Assembly (NCBI RefSeq): GCF_900240995.1
Contig: NZ_LT965959.1
Location: 1 to 64,000, forward strand
Length of the DNA: 64,000 nucleotides
From: Bacillus sp. Marseille-P3661
GTDB taxonomy: Bacteria; Bacillota; Bacilli; Bacillales; Bacillaceae_J
Reading direction: 5' to 3'
A model generated the notes under the pieces. The model was given only the letters and a program-made list of their open reading frames with translations. It made no database searches and had not been told where the DNA came from. Below are positions 1 through 9,617 of this stretch, piece by piece. A program made the position numbers and the translations under genes. The number at the start of each line of letters is the position of its first letter. Positions within the stretch are counted from its first letter, which is position 1.

Positions 1-124
1 AGATGAGATTTCCCATTACTTTAAGTAAGTAAGATCCCTCAGAGATGATGAGGTAGATAGGTTCGAGGTGGAAGCATGGCGACATGTGGAGCTGACGAAT
101 ACTAATCGATCGAGGACTTAACCA
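1..124 (+). rRNA. rrl: 23S ribosomal RNA, 3' end (partial)
   Basis: The window opens inside the last ~120 nt of a 23S rRNA. The conserved Bacillus 3' tail is visible, with the gctgacgaatactaatcgat block at about 97-116 followed by a cttaacca end. The 3' boundary is estimated from the usual end of Bacillus 23S and could be a few bases off. It belongs to the same rRNA operon as the 5S gene that follows. Confidence 0.93.
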
Positions 125-191
125 AAATACTACAGTTGAATATGAATTCTTGTTATCTAGTTTTGAGGGAACAATCCTCAAATATAATATG

Positions 192-308
<117 letters not shown>

Positions 309-317
309 AAAAACAAG

Positions 318-343
318 GAGTAGCAGAGATGCTGCTCTTTTTT
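318..343 (+). terminator. rRNA operon terminator
   Basis: A hairpin with an 8-bp stem (gagtagca / tgctgctc, one G-U pair) and a GAGA tetraloop is followed by TTTTTT. It lies 10 nt after the 5S rRNA, so it is the intrinsic terminator of the left rRNA operon. Confidence 0.85.
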
Positions 344-772
344 GCATTTAAAAACTTAATTAAAACTGGAGATTTTCCAACAATAGAATTGAATAAAGCA
401 GTATCTAGCCCAAGTGTAAGGAGAATGAAGATAAAAAGAGAACCTAAGGCTATAATAACCACGGGTCGGAGCTAGCGCAGGTGACGAACGGAGAATTGTG
501 CTTAGATCGAAAAAAGCATAGAGAATATGTAATTAGCTTGTAAAAATTAAATGATAATAAGTTTAATCGTTTTAATACCATTTATGTTATCAACAAAATT
601 CGACAGTTCTATTAACAGTTATGGATAACCTATTTGATAATATTTAAAATGTTATCCACAGCTTTTACGGATTTTTTTAGTTTGTGTTAACTTGTTACTG
701 ACATAAAGAATTAGCTTTGATTTATGTTAAAAACCGACCAAGGGGGAAGGATGCTTATTTATTGGTATAAAA
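344..772. other. AT-rich gene-free stretch with DnaA-box-like sites
   Basis: I see no credible coding region here: the ORFs lack ribosome binding sites and overlap the rRNA end. A perfect DnaA-box consensus TTATCCACA lies at 652-660. A near match on the other strand (reverse complement TTATCCATA) lies at 620-628. The rest is AT-rich with no other recognisable signal. Confidence 0.6.
652..660 (+). promoter_or_regulatory. DnaA box (TTATCCACA)
   Basis: Exact match to the bacterial DnaA-box consensus TTATNCACA. A one-mismatch inverted site is ~24 bp upstream at 620-628, and two more sites lie at 1124-1144. Binding is inferred from sequence only. Confidence 0.5.
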
Positions 773-1065
773 CCTTTCATAAGGCGGATGAAGAGGAACC
801 AGAGTAGAAAACAACGAGAGAAACCCCTTCATAAGGCGGATGAAGAGGAACCGGAGTAGAAAACAACGAGAGAAACCCCTTCATAAGGCGGATGAAGAGG
901 AACCAGAGTAGAAAACAACGAGAGAAACCCTTTCATAAGGCGGATGAAGAGGAACCGGAGTAGAAAACAACGAGAGAAACCCTTTCATAAGGCGGATGAA
1001 GAGGAACCGGAGTAGAAGACAATGAGAGAAACCCCTTCATAAGTCCAATGAAGAGGAACCAAAAA
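773..1065. repeat. 52-bp tandem repeat array 1 (five full units plus a diverged sixth)
   Basis: The anchor cataaggcgg recurs at 778, 830, 882, 934 and 986, exactly 52 bp apart. A diverged copy starts at 1038. Each unit can form a hairpin: about CCCCTTCAT pairs with ATGAAGAGG around a 7-nt loop (AAGGCGG), with one C-A mismatch. In the diverged sixth copy the loop changes to AAGTCCA but the stem is kept, and copies with TTTCAT keep pairing through G-U. The unit length is not a multiple of three and no reading frame with a ribosome binding site crosses it, so it is non-coding. Function unknown. Confidence 0.95.
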
Positions 1066-1123
1066 TAAAAAAGTGCATTCAAAAACTCTCCAACGAATAG
1101 CAAATATAACTAACTATCAGTAT

Positions 1124-1144
1124 CTATCCACATATTTATCCACA
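1124..1144 (+). promoter_or_regulatory. Tandem DnaA-box-like sites
   Basis: CTATCCACA at 1124-1132 (one mismatch) and TTATCCACA at 1136-1144 (perfect) lie in the same direction, 12 bp apart. With the sites near 620-660 they bracket 52-bp array 1. DnaA binding is an inference. Confidence 0.5.
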
Positions 1145-1437
1145 TTATACATTTACTCCTTCGAAACACAAATTTAGTGAAATATCGACAAAATTTTATT
1201 AAAGGGAATATTGTTAAATATAACAATTTAAATAGTTAATCAACACTATAGAAATTGTCTATTTATTAAACAATATTTACTGAAATAGTCCATTCCAAAG
1301 CGAGAACAAAAGACCATAAAGCTTATCCAAATTTTTAAGCTATTTTAGCATGAATTGTCTTCAGTTCTAATACAATGAAAATACATGCTTATAACTTTTT
1401 AGACAAGGGTACATTACTTTAAGGGAGGGTAGTGTCC

Positions 1438-2136
1438 ATGTTAGAACAATTTCTTGGAGATAACTTTGAAATAATGACAGCGAGAATTTTTTTTGCTGCT
1501 TTTTTAAGCGGAATAATTGGATTCGAGCGAGAAATAAAAAATCACCCTGCAGGTTTTCGAACACATTTGCTTGTTGGGATTGGGTCTTGCTTAATGATGC
1601 TAATGTCATTGTATGGCTTTAATAATTACATTGATAGCAGTGAAAATATAAGATTTGATCCTGCGAGGATACCTTCTTATGTCATCAGTGGAATTGGTTT
1701 TTTGGGGGCTGGTACTATCTTGGTAAAAGGTGCTACAGTCAGAGGATTAACAACTGCTGCTTCTATTTGGGTAGTGGCAGGAATTGGCTTAATAGTGGGA
1801 GTAGGTATGTTTGCACCTGCATTGCTGACAACGATTGTTGTGTTATTAAGTTTAATCTTCTTAAACAAATTTGAGCATCGCTTCTTACAGAACAATAACT
1901 CACATTCATTACATATTGTCGTCGATAAAAATAGCAATGACCTGTATGAAATCATAAAAATAATTGAAGATCGAAAGGTACCATTAAAACGTTTTTCGAT
2001 TGAAACACATAAAGAATCTGAAATAAGTCCCTCATTAAAAAAATATGTAATTGAGGTTAAACTTGCAAATAAAGATAAAAAAGCAATGATAATCGACGAA
2101 ATTTCACAATTACCTTTCGTATATAGAATCTTTTAA
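1438..2136 (+). CDS. MgtC/SapB-family inner membrane protein
   Basis: A 232-residue protein of the MgtC/SapB/YhiD family. The N-terminal ~130 residues are hydrophobic with four or five likely membrane segments. They carry the family signatures GFERE (about residues 27-31), PAGFRTH (37-43) and GIGFLGAGTIL (about 80-90), and end in a glycine-rich helix near 105-125. Residues ~140-232 form a soluble tail like the ACT-like domain of longer members. Family members are linked to magnesium homeostasis and virulence, but the biochemical activity of this subgroup is unsettled. I chose ATG 1438 because GGGAGGGT at 1423-1430 is well placed for it; GTG 1432 is too close. The gene sits alone between an rRNA operon and the ctsR operon, which is not the usual B. 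subtilis arrangement. Confidence 0.85.
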   Translation: MLEQFLGDNFEIMTARIFFAAFLSGIIGFEREIKNHPAGFRTHLLVGIGSCLMMLMSLYGFNNYIDSSENIRFDPARIPSYVISGIGFLGAGTILVKGATVRGLTTAASIWVVAGIGLIVGVGMFAPALLTTIVVLLSLIFLNKFEHRFLQNNNSHSLHIVVDKNSNDLYEIIKIIEDRKVPLKRFSIETHKESEISPSLKKYVIEVKLANKDKKAMIIDEISQLPFVYRIF

Positions 2137-2193
2137 TGTAGTTTGTAATGTAAAAAATTTGGAAAAGATATTAGTATGTTAAAAACGAATTAG

Positions 2194-2223
2194 TTGAAAA
2201 CATTATGCAATCGACTATATAAT
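2194..2223 (+). promoter_or_regulatory. Sigma-A promoter of the ctsR operon
   Basis: TTGAAA at 2194-2199 and TATAAT at 2218-2223 are separated by 18 bp. The predicted start site is near 2230, just before the CtsR operator, so repressor binding would block initiation or early elongation. Confidence 0.75.
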
Positions 2224-2233
2224 ATATATACAT

Positions 2234-2250
2234 GGTCAAAGAAAGTCAAA
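2234..2250 (+). promoter_or_regulatory. CtsR operator (heptad direct repeat)
   Basis: GGTCAAA at 2234-2240 and AGTCAAA at 2244-2250, spaced by three bases, match the known CtsR box RGTCAAANNNRGTCAAA. The site lies between the promoter and ctsR, so the operon should be autoregulated and released by heat. Confidence 0.92.
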
Positions 2251-2271
2251 GTCAGAGGAAGGGGAGGGATC

Positions 2272-2733
2272 ATGCGTAATATTTCTGATGTTATTGAACA
2301 GTATTTGAAAAAAGTACTACATGTAAGTAATGAAAATGCAGTTGAAATTAAGAGAAGTGAAATAGCTGAGAAATTTCAATGCGTCCCCTCACAAATTAAT
2401 TATGTAATTAATACAAGATTCACGATTGAAAAAGGATACATTGTTGAAAGTAAACGAGGTGGCGGAGGTTACATTCGAATTATTAAAGTTCAAACAGATA
2501 ATCATGCCCATTTAATTGATCAGATGCTCGATCTAATACCACGAAGAATTACTCAATCAACAGCTGAAAGTATTGTTGCAAGACTTTTAGAGGAAGGTGC
2601 AGTATCTAGAAGAGAAGCAAAGTTAATTTTAAGTGCAATTGATAGAGATGTACTTTTATTAGATTTACCTGAGCGTGATGAATTCCGGACTGTTATCTTA
2701 AAAGCGATGCTTCAAACATTAAAATATAAGTAA
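2272..2733 (+). CDS. ctsR: CtsR, heat-shock transcriptional repressor
   Basis: A 153-residue class III heat-shock repressor. It binds the direct heptad repeat that controls clp genes and is known to lose DNA binding on heating through a glycine-rich loop in its winged helix. That loop is visible here as R62 followed by four glycines and Y67. The N-terminal winged helix-turn-helix (about 1-70) and a C-terminal helical dimer domain account for the whole length. I chose ATG 2272, which follows a strong AGGAAGGGGAGGG Shine-Dalgarno; the longer reading frame from 2194 starts inside the promoter. It is the first gene of ctsR-mcsA-mcsB-clpC. McsB is known to tag CtsR for ClpCP degradation under stress. 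Confidence 0.97.
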   Translation: MRNISDVIEQYLKKVLHVSNENAVEIKRSEIAEKFQCVPSQINYVINTRFTIEKGYIVESKRGGGGYIRIIKVQTDNHAHLIDQMLDLIPRRITQSTAESIVARLLEEGAVSRREAKLILSAIDRDVLLLDLPERDEFRTVILKAMLQTLKYK

Positions 2734-2760
2734 TTTTTATATCGGGAGAGGTGTGTAAGT

Positions 2761-3303
2761 ATGGAATGCCAAGAATGTCACCAAAACCCTGCATCACTCC
2801 ATTTTACTAAAATAATTAATGGAAAAAAAACTGAAACACATTTATGTGAACAATGTGCGCGGGAAAAAGGTGAAATGATAGCCGGTGGCGAATTCTCTAT
2901 TAATAGCCTTCTTTCAGGGTTACTTAATATAGATTACCCAACAACTTTAGCAGGAGCAAATAAAAACTTTGAGAGCTTACAAGCACTACAATGCTCTAAC
3001 TGTGGATTAACTTTTCAGCAATTCTCTAAAATAGGTCGTTTCGGATGTTCCAATTGTTATAGGGAATTTCAATCAAAAATTGATCCTATCTTAAGACGAG
3101 TACATGGTGGAAACACATCACATGCTGGTAAAATTCCAAAAAGAATTGGCGGAAGTCTTCATATTGCAAAAGAAATTTCTACGCTAAAGGAAGCGCTGCA
3201 GAAGTCGATTCAAAATGAGGAATTTGAGAATGCTGCACAATTAAGAGATAAAATTCGTTCCTTAGAGCAACATTTAGGTGAGCATAGAGAGGGGGAGCAA
3301 TAG
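2761..3303 (+). CDS. mcsA: McsA, activator of the arginine kinase McsB
   Basis: A 180-residue zinc-binding adaptor that activates McsB. Paired cysteines form two treble-clef-like modules: C3/C6 with C29/C32, and later CSNC with CSNC near residues 79-100. The C-terminal ~40 residues form a UVR motif (EEFENAAQLRDKI) like that in UvrB and UvrC. The zinc sites are known to make McsA sensitive to metals and thiol oxidation. It begins at an ATG 27 bp after ctsR behind a GGGAGAGG site, and ends 3 bp before mcsB, so the two are probably co-translated. Confidence 0.96.
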   Translation: MECQECHQNPASLHFTKIINGKKTETHLCEQCAREKGEMIAGGEFSINSLLSGLLNIDYPTTLAGANKNFESLQALQCSNCGLTFQQFSKIGRFGCSNCYREFQSKIDPILRRVHGGNTSHAGKIPKRIGGSLHIAKEISTLKEALQKSIQNEEFENAAQLRDKIRSLEQHLGEHREGEQ

Positions 3304-3306
3304 TCT

Positions 3307-4395
3307 ATGTCACTTGAAAAGTTCATAAACCAAGCTATTAGCCCTTGGATGAATGAAGATGGTCAAGATAGCGATATTGTATTAAGCAGCAGAATTCGCT
3401 TGGCCCGAAACTTAAAGGATATAGTGTTTCCAACCTTAGCATCAATTGACTCACTTACAACAGTGGTCGAACGAATAGAAGAGTCTATATCAAATCAAAG
3501 TTTTGCTGAAGTTGGCAATCTCGAAATGATTAAGATGGATAATCTAGAGACAATTGGAAAACGGGTTTTAGTGGAAAAGCATCTTATTAGTCCACATCTT
3601 GCAGAAGTATCTGAAAAAGGTGCTGTCATTTTATCAGAAAATGAAGAAGTAAGTGTGATGGTTAATGAAGAAGACCATATCCGGATCCAATGCTTATTTC
3701 CAGGTTTACAATTAAAAGAGGCTCTAAAGGTTGCAAATCAAGTGGATGATTTACTTGAAGAAAGGGTAGACTTTGCATTTGATGAAAAACGGGGGTATCT
3801 TACTAGTTGTCCAACAAATGTTGGAACAGGGATGAGAGCATCCGTCATGATGCATTTACCTGCTCTTGTGCTAACACATCAAATTAATAGATTACTGCCT
3901 GCAATCAGCCAACTAGGCTTAGTTGTTAGAGGCATTTATGGTGAGGGTAGTGAAGCACAAGGTAATATTTTTCAAATTTCTAACCAAATTACATTAGGCA
4001 AATCTGAGCAGGATATCGTTGAGGATCTCCAAAGTGTTGTTGCGCAGGTTATTGCGCAAGAACGAACTGCTCGAGATATGCTAGTTAAAACATCATCGAT
4101 CCAACTGGAAAACAGAGTGTGGCGTTCCTATGGAACATTGGCGCATAGTCGTATAATCCAATCAACTGAAGCATCTCAAAGTTTATCAGATTTGCGATTG
4201 GGGATTGATTTAGGATTCATTAAAAATATTTCACGTTCGATTTTAAATGAATTAATGATTTTAACCCAACCAGGGTTTTTACAGCAATATGCTGGTAGAA
4301 AGCTTACACCTGATGAGAGAGACATAAGAAGAGCAACTCTAATAAGAGAGCGATTAAGATTAGAAACGATTCGTTGGGAGAGTGATGGTAAATGA
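3307..4395 (+). CDS. mcsB: McsB, protein-arginine kinase
   Basis: A 362-residue protein of the phosphagen-kinase fold that phosphorylates arginine side chains and marks proteins for ClpCP degradation. The nucleotide-binding signatures SSRIRLARN (27-35) and NVGTGMRAS (about 174-182) are present, along with the [11 protein letters not shown] loop. It lacks the N-terminal substrate domain of creatine kinases, as is usual for McsB. Its start is 3 bp after mcsA. Its stop overlaps the clpC start by 4 bp (ATGA), so kinase and unfoldase production are coupled. Confidence 0.97.
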   Translation: MSLEKFINQAISPWMNEDGQDSDIVLSSRIRLARNLKDIVFPTLASIDSLTTVVERIEESISNQSFAEVGNLEMIKMDNLETIGKRVLVEKHLISPHLAEVSEKGAVILSENEEVSVMVNEEDHIRIQCLFPGLQLKEALKVANQVDDLLEERVDFAFDEKRGYLTSCPTNVGTGMRASVMMHLPALVLTHQINRLLPAISQLGLVVRGIYGEGSEAQGNIFQISNQITLGKSEQDIVEDLQSVVAQVIAQERTARDMLVKTSSIQLENRVWRSYGTLAHSRIIQSTEASQSLSDLRLGIDLGFIKNISRSILNELMILTQPGFLQQYAGRKLTPDERDIRRATLIRERLRLETIRWESDGK

Positions 4396-6815
4396 TGTTT
4401 GGTAGGTTTACAGAACGAGCACAAAAGGTACTTGCACTTGCACAAGAGGAAGCGGTCCGTTTAGGACATAGCAATATTGGGACTGAGCATATTTTATTAG
4501 GCTTAGTTCGAGAAGGTGAAGGAATTGCGGCAAAAGCCTTATTGGCATTAAATCTTGGACCTGAAAAAATTCAAGAGGAAGTTGAAGCGCTGATTGGCAG
4601 AGGTAAAGAAGCATCGCAAACAATTCATTATACACCTAGAGCAAAAAAGGTTATCGAATTATCGATGGATGAAGCCCGTAAGTTAGGTCATTCCTATGTG
4701 GGAACAGAGCATATATTATTAGGCTTAATTCGTGAAGGCGAAGGTGTAGCTGCTCGTGTCCTTAATAATCTTGGAGTAAGCTTAAATAAAGCACGACAAC
4801 AAGTACTTCAGCTATTAGGCAGTAATGAGTCATCATCTTCAGGGCATCAAGGTGGAACAGCAACAAATGCGAATACACCTACACTGGATAGCCTTGCGAG
4901 GGATTTAACACAAATTGCACGTGAAGGAAGTCTTGACCCTGTTATTGGAAGGGAAAAAGAAATTCAACGTGTAATAGAAGTTTTAAGCCGCCGTACTAAA
5001 AATAATCCTGTGTTAATCGGTGAACCTGGGGTTGGAAAAACAGCGATAGCTGAAGGGCTAGCGCAGCAAATTATTCAAAACGAAGTGCCCGAAATTTTAA
5101 GAAATAAGCGTGTTATGACATTAGATATGGGTACAGTTGTAGCGGGAACCAAGTACCGTGGTGAATTTGAAGACCGTTTGAAAAAGGTAATGGATGAAAT
5201 TCGCCAAGCAGGGAATATCATCTTGTTTATAGATGAATTGCATACTTTAATTGGTGCAGGTGGTGCGGAAGGCGCTATCGATGCATCAAATATCTTAAAA
5301 CCGTCATTAGCTCGCGGTGAGTTACAATGTATCGGTGCGACAACACTTGATGAGTACCGTAAATATATTGAGAAAGACGCAGCGTTAGAACGTCGATTCC
5401 AGCCAATTAAAGTGGGCGAGCCAACGCAAGAAGAAGCCATCCAGATTTTAAAAGGTTTGCGAGATCGCTATGAAGCCCATCATCGCGTTACGATTACGGA
5501 TGATGCTATCGATGAAGCTGTAAAATTATCAGATCGCTATATTTCTGACCGGTTCCTTCCTGATAAAGCGATAGACTTAATTGACGAGGCGGCTGCAAAG
5601 GTACGTCTTCGCTCATATACAGCACCACCTAACTTAAAAGAGTTAGAGCAAAAATTAGAGGGAATTCGTAAAGAAAAAGACGCAGCAGTACAAAGCCAAG
5701 AGTTTGAGAAAGCTGCATCATTACGCGATACTGAGCAACGTCTTCGTGAAGATGTAGAAAAAACGAAGAAGGAATGGAAGGAAAGACAAGGGCAAGAGAA
5801 TTCAGAAGTTACAACTGAAGATATCGCACTAGTGGTTTCAGCTTGGACGGGTGTTCCTGTTTCTAAATTAGCTCAGGCTGAAACTGACCGCCTTTTAAAT
5901 ATGGAAGAGATTTTACATGGTCGTGTAATTGGGCAGGATGAAGCCGTAAAAGCCGTTGCAAAAGCTATCCGCCGGGCTCGTGCTGGCCTAAAAGATCCAA
6001 AACGTCCAATTGGTTCCTTTATTTTCTTAGGTCCAACAGGGGTTGGTAAAACAGAGCTAGCTCGTGCTCTTGCAGAATCCATGTTTGGCGATGAAGATGC
6101 ACTTATCCGCATAGATATGTCAGAGTACATGGAAAAGCACGCAACATCGCGTTTAGTTGGTTCACCTCCAGGATATGTAGGTCATGAAGAAGGTGGTCAA
6201 TTAACCGAGAAAGTACGTCGTAAACCATATTCGGTTATTTTGTTAGACGAAATTGAAAAGGCGCATCCAGAGGTATTTAATATTTTACTTCAAGTGCTAG
6301 AAGATGGCCGCCTGACAGATTCAAAAGGACGTACTGTGGATTTCCGTAATACAATCGTTATTATGACTTCGAATGTTGGCGCTAGTGAGTTAAAGCGTAA
6401 CAAGTATGTGGGCTTTAATGTTCAAGAGGGTCAAGAGTACAAAGATATGAAATCAAAGGTAATGGATTCCCTTAAAAAGGCATTCCGACCTGAGTTCTTA
6501 AACCGTATTGATGAAATTATCGTCTTCCACTCATTAGAAAGACAACATATTAATGAAATTGTGACGTTAATGGCAAATGAATTAATTAAACGTCTTAAAG
6601 AACAGGATATTGAGTTTGTAATCTCTGATATTGCGAAAGAAAAAATTTCTGATGAAGGCTTTGATCCTGAATATGGTGCGAGACCATTAAGACGTGCATT
6701 ACAAAAGCATGTTGAAGATCGTTTGTCTGAAGAGCTATTAAAAGGTACGATCGAAAAAGGTAAAAAAGTTACACTAGACATCGAAGATAACGAATTTGTT
6801 GTAAGGGCCGAATAA
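4392..6815 (+). CDS. clpC: ClpC, AAA+ unfoldase of the ClpCP protease
   Basis: An 807-residue HSP100 protein. It has two N-terminal Clp repeats (about 1-75 and 78-150, each with a GTEHILLGL(V/I)REGEG motif), which dock adaptors and phosphoarginine. AAA-1 has Walker A GEPGVGKT at 210-217, and a UVR-containing M domain lies near residues 410-470. AAA-2 has Walker A GPTGVGKT at about 547-554. The tripeptide VGF near residue 676 is the known ClpP-docking loop, so this is a protease partner and not a stand-alone disaggregase like ClpB. The double ATG start overlaps mcsB by 4 bp. It ends the CtsR operon and is followed by a strong terminator. Confidence 0.98.
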   Translation: MMFGRFTERAQKVLALAQEEAVRLGHSNIGTEHILLGLVREGEGIAAKALLALNLGPEKIQEEVEALIGRGKEASQTIHYTPRAKKVIELSMDEARKLGHSYVGTEHILLGLIREGEGVAARVLNNLGVSLNKARQQVLQLLGSNESSSSGHQGGTATNANTPTLDSLARDLTQIAREGSLDPVIGREKEIQRVIEVLSRRTKNNPVLIGEPGVGKTAIAEGLAQQIIQNEVPEILRNKRVMTLDMGTVVAGTKYRGEFEDRLKKVMDEIRQAGNIILFIDELHTLIGAGGAEGAIDASNILKPSLARGELQCIGATTLDEYRKYIEKDAALERRFQPIKVGEPTQEEAIQILKGLRDRYEAHHRVTITDDAIDEAVKLSDRYISDRFLPDKAIDLIDEAAAKVRLRSYTAPPNLKELEQKLEGIRKEKDAAVQSQEFEKAASLRDTEQRLREDVEKTKKEWKERQGQENSEVTTEDIALVVSAWTGVPVSKLAQAETDRLLNMEEILHGRVIGQDEAVKAVAKAIRRARAGLKDPKRPIGSFIFLGPTGVGKTELARALAESMFGDEDALIRIDMSEYMEKHATSRLVGSPPGYVGHEEGGQLTEKVRRKPYSVILLDEIEKAHPEVFNILLQVLEDGRLTDSKGRTVDFRNTIVIMTSNVGASELKRNKYVGFNVQEGQEYKDMKSKVMDSLKKAFRPEFLNRIDEIIVFHSLERQHINEIVTLMANELIKRLKEQDIEFVISDIAKEKISDEGFDPEYGARPLRRALQKHVEDRLSEELLKGTIEKGKKVTLDIEDNEFVVRAE

Positions 6816-6869
6816 AATAGTTAAGTATAGATCATAGAATAAAATTGCATAAATATTTATTCATACATG

Positions 6870-6902
6870 AAAAAGAAGACGCATCTTCGGCGTCTTCTTT
6901 TT
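6870..6902 (+). terminator. Terminator of the ctsR-clpC operon
   Basis: A perfect 13-bp stem (aaaaagaagacgc / gcgtcttcttttt) with a 7-nt loop, ending in a T-run. The stem is A-rich on the left and T-rich on the right, so it could act in both directions. Confidence 0.9.
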
Positions 6903-7021
6903 CTATATAACAGTAGAAAGCTTTAAAAAGTAGCAAATATTCGGTTTTTCTAATTCAAATTCGGTTATGGTATCATAATTCTTAATAAATAATTGTAACT
7001 TAATATGAGAGGGTTTTTTCG

Positions 7022-8401
7022 ATGAGCAAGAAAAAAACAAAGTTTTGTTGCCAATCATGTGGCTATGAATCACCCAAATGGATGGGTAAATGTCCAGGTT
7101 GTAATCAATGGAATACCATGGTTGAAGAAATGGAGATTACAAGACCATCTAGAAGACAATCATTTGTTACAGCAGCTGCATCCACAGTTATAAATAAACC
7201 ACAATCGATTACTTCAATTGAATCTATAAGTGAACCACGAGTGCATACTAATTTCAAAGAAATGGACCGTGTGCTTGGTGGGGGAATTGTTCCTGGTTCA
7301 CTAGTGTTGGTTGGCGGTGATCCGGGTATAGGAAAATCTACACTTTTATTACAAATATCAGCCCAGCTTGCGAGTTTGAACCATAGGGTTTTATATATAT
7401 CAGGTGAGGAATCAGCTAAACAAACGAAACTTAGGGCAGACCGATTACGTATATTAACTGATAACTTATTTGTCCTATCAGAAACAGATCTAGAGTTTAT
7501 TGAGAAAGCAATTGAGGAGATGAACCCATCTTTAGTCGTAATCGATTCCATTCAGACTGTATATCATCCTGAGGTACAATCTGCACCTGGTAGTGTTTCA
7601 CAAGTAAGAGAATGTACATCCCATTTTATGAGAATTGCAAAAACAAAAGGCATTGCGATTTTTATTGTTGGTCATGTTACAAAAGAAGGTTCTATTGCTG
7701 GACCGAGATTGTTAGAACATATGGTAGATGCGGTGTTATATTTTGAAGGGGAACGTCACCACACGTACCGAATTTTACGAGCAGTAAAAAACCGGTTTGG
7801 GTCAACCAATGAGATGGGAATCTTTGAAATGAAGGAAGAAGGGCTTGCGGAAGTTCTAAATCCATCGGAAATATTTCTAGAAGAACGCTCAGAGGGGTCA
7901 GCAGGTTCGATTGTTGTAGCTTCGATGGAAGGTACACGTCCTGTATTGGTGGAAATTCAGGCACTTATATCACCTACAAGCTTTGGCAATCCAAGACGGA
8001 TGGCAACTGGAATCGATCATAATCGCGTATCACTGATTATGGCAGTGTTAGAGAAAAGAGTTGGATTTCTGCTAGGGAGCTATGATGCTTATCTAAAGGT
8101 TGCGGGTGGGATAAAGCTAGATGAGCCAGCTATAGATTTAGGCGTAGCGATTAGTATTGCATCTAGTTTTCGTGATCAACCATCTAGACCAACAGATGTT
8201 GTATTTGGGGAAGTTGGCTTAACTGGAGAGGTTAGAAGAGTATCGCGTATCGAACAGCGCGTTCAGGAGGCTGCCAAACTAGGGTTTGAACGAGTAATAG
8301 TTCCAGATAGGAACATAGGAGGTTGGTCTACCCCAAAAGGAATCCAAGTAATTGGTGTGTCTACCGTTGCTGAGGCTTTAAAGTATACCTTAGGAGGATA
8401 A
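7022..8401 (+). CDS. radA: RadA/Sms, DNA branch-migration and repair ATPase
   Basis: A 459-residue RadA. It has an N-terminal zinc finger (CQSCG then CPGC, residues ~9-28), a RecA-like core with Walker [11 protein letters not shown] near residues 98-107, the RadA-specific KNRFG motif near 260, and a C-terminal Lon-protease-like domain. RadA drives branch migration of recombination intermediates and helps process stalled forks. ATG 7022 is preceded by GAGAGGG. It ends 3 bp before disA; this pairing is conserved in Bacillus and fits the known inhibition of DisA by RadA. Confidence 0.98.
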   Translation: MSKKKTKFCCQSCGYESPKWMGKCPGCNQWNTMVEEMEITRPSRRQSFVTAAASTVINKPQSITSIESISEPRVHTNFKEMDRVLGGGIVPGSLVLVGGDPGIGKSTLLLQISAQLASLNHRVLYISGEESAKQTKLRADRLRILTDNLFVLSETDLEFIEKAIEEMNPSLVVIDSIQTVYHPEVQSAPGSVSQVRECTSHFMRIAKTKGIAIFIVGHVTKEGSIAGPRLLEHMVDAVLYFEGERHHTYRILRAVKNRFGSTNEMGIFEMKEEGLAEVLNPSEIFLEERSEGSAGSIVVASMEGTRPVLVEIQALISPTSFGNPRRMATGIDHNRVSLIMAVLEKRVGFLLGSYDAYLKVAGGIKLDEPAIDLGVAISIASSFRDQPSRPTDVVFGEVGLTGEVRRVSRIEQRVQEAAKLGFERVIVPDRNIGGWSTPKGIQVIGVSTVAEALKYTLGG

Positions 8402-8404
8402 TCT

Positions 8405-9481
8405 ATGGGTCATGCCAAACAGAATGGGAATAAGCACAACGAGATCCTTAATTTTGTATCGCCAGGTTCACCGATAAGGGAAGGGATCGACAATGTTTTG
8501 AGGGCAAATACAGGGGGATTAATTGTTATAGGTTATAATGAAAAAGTAAGAGAAGTAATAGACGGCGGTTTTACCGTTAACTGTATATTCTCCCCCGCCT
8601 ATTTATATGAATTGGCAAAGATGGATGGTGCCATCATATTAAATGATACGGGCACGAAAATACTTTATGCCAATACACAACTTATTCCTAGCTCTGGTAT
8701 TTCATCCATTGAAACAGGTATGCGGCATCGTACTGCAGAAAGAGTTGCTAAGCAAACAGGGTGTCTCGTCATTGCAATTTCCCAACGGAGAAATGTTATC
8801 ACACTTTATCAAGGTGATTTTCGCTATGCATTACGTCAAATGGGTGAAATTCTAACAAAAGCAAATCAGGCAATTCAAACTTTAGAAAAGTATAAATCTG
8901 TATTAGATCAAGGAATTACAAATCTTGGAGCACTTGAAATGGAAGAACTAGTTACGCTGCAAGATGTGATTCAAGTTATTCATAGGGTAGAAATGGTTCT
9001 TCGTATTAAACAGGAAATACAAAATTATATAATTGAGCTCGGTACAGAAGGTAGATTAATTACGTTGCAATTGAATGAGCTTGTTTCGAATATAGAAGAA
9101 GAAATCATATTATTGATTAAAGACTACAGCCAATATAATATTCACGATTCTAATAAATTAGCATCAATAATACAAGTATTATCAGAAGCTGACCTGTTAG
9201 ATGATGAATTTATTTTAGAGCTTTTAGGTTATGAAAGTAAAGATAAAGCTGAGGATTTGAATGTATGCCCTAGAGGGTATCGAATTCTCTATAAAATTCC
9301 ACGTCTGCCACAAGGTATTATTCACAATTTAGTTTCTCGATTTCATAATTTAAATGCGATTATGAGGGCATCAATCCTTGAATTGGTTAGTGTTGAAGGT
9401 ATTGGCGATATACGTGCAAAAAAAATAAAAGAAGGCTTAGAGCGAATTCAGGAGCAATTGTTGATAGATCGCCATATTTAA
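8405..9481 (+). CDS. disA: DisA, DNA-scanning diadenylate cyclase
   Basis: A 358-residue enzyme that makes c-di-AMP from two ATP and stops when it meets branched DNA. The DAC domain (about 1-140) keeps both catalytic motifs, DGA near residues 77-79 and RHR near 108-110, so it should be active. A helical spine follows, and a C-terminal helix-hairpin-helix domain ([14 protein letters not shown] near 335-350) binds DNA junctions. It starts 3 bp after radA behind TAGGAGG in the radA end, so the two are translationally linked. Confidence 0.98.
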   Translation: MGHAKQNGNKHNEILNFVSPGSPIREGIDNVLRANTGGLIVIGYNEKVREVIDGGFTVNCIFSPAYLYELAKMDGAIILNDTGTKILYANTQLIPSSGISSIETGMRHRTAERVAKQTGCLVIAISQRRNVITLYQGDFRYALRQMGEILTKANQAIQTLEKYKSVLDQGITNLGALEMEELVTLQDVIQVIHRVEMVLRIKQEIQNYIIELGTEGRLITLQLNELVSNIEEEIILLIKDYSQYNIHDSNKLASIIQVLSEADLLDDEFILELLGYESKDKAEDLNVCPRGYRILYKIPRLPQGIIHNLVSRFHNLNAIMRASILELVSVEGIGDIRAKKIKEGLERIQEQLLIDRHI

Positions 9482-9617
9482 AAATTTAGTAACTTACTGG
9501 AAAAATTGAAATTTAGTAGTGAAACAAGATAAAATATAAAGTGAAAGTATTAATCTTTAACAGAATGATGTTTTTAAAATAGAAATTTAGTTAATAATGA
9601 TATAAGGAGGTGAAGGA

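Noticed and set aside
773-1065. Repeat-protein coding region
   Set aside because: The unit is 52 bp, so the frame shifts at each copy, and no ribosome binding site or long frame is present.
5075-5440. 121-residue antisense frame in clpC
   Set aside because: It mirrors the codon pattern of clpC, has no ribosome binding site and is serine-rich in the way typical of antisense shadows.
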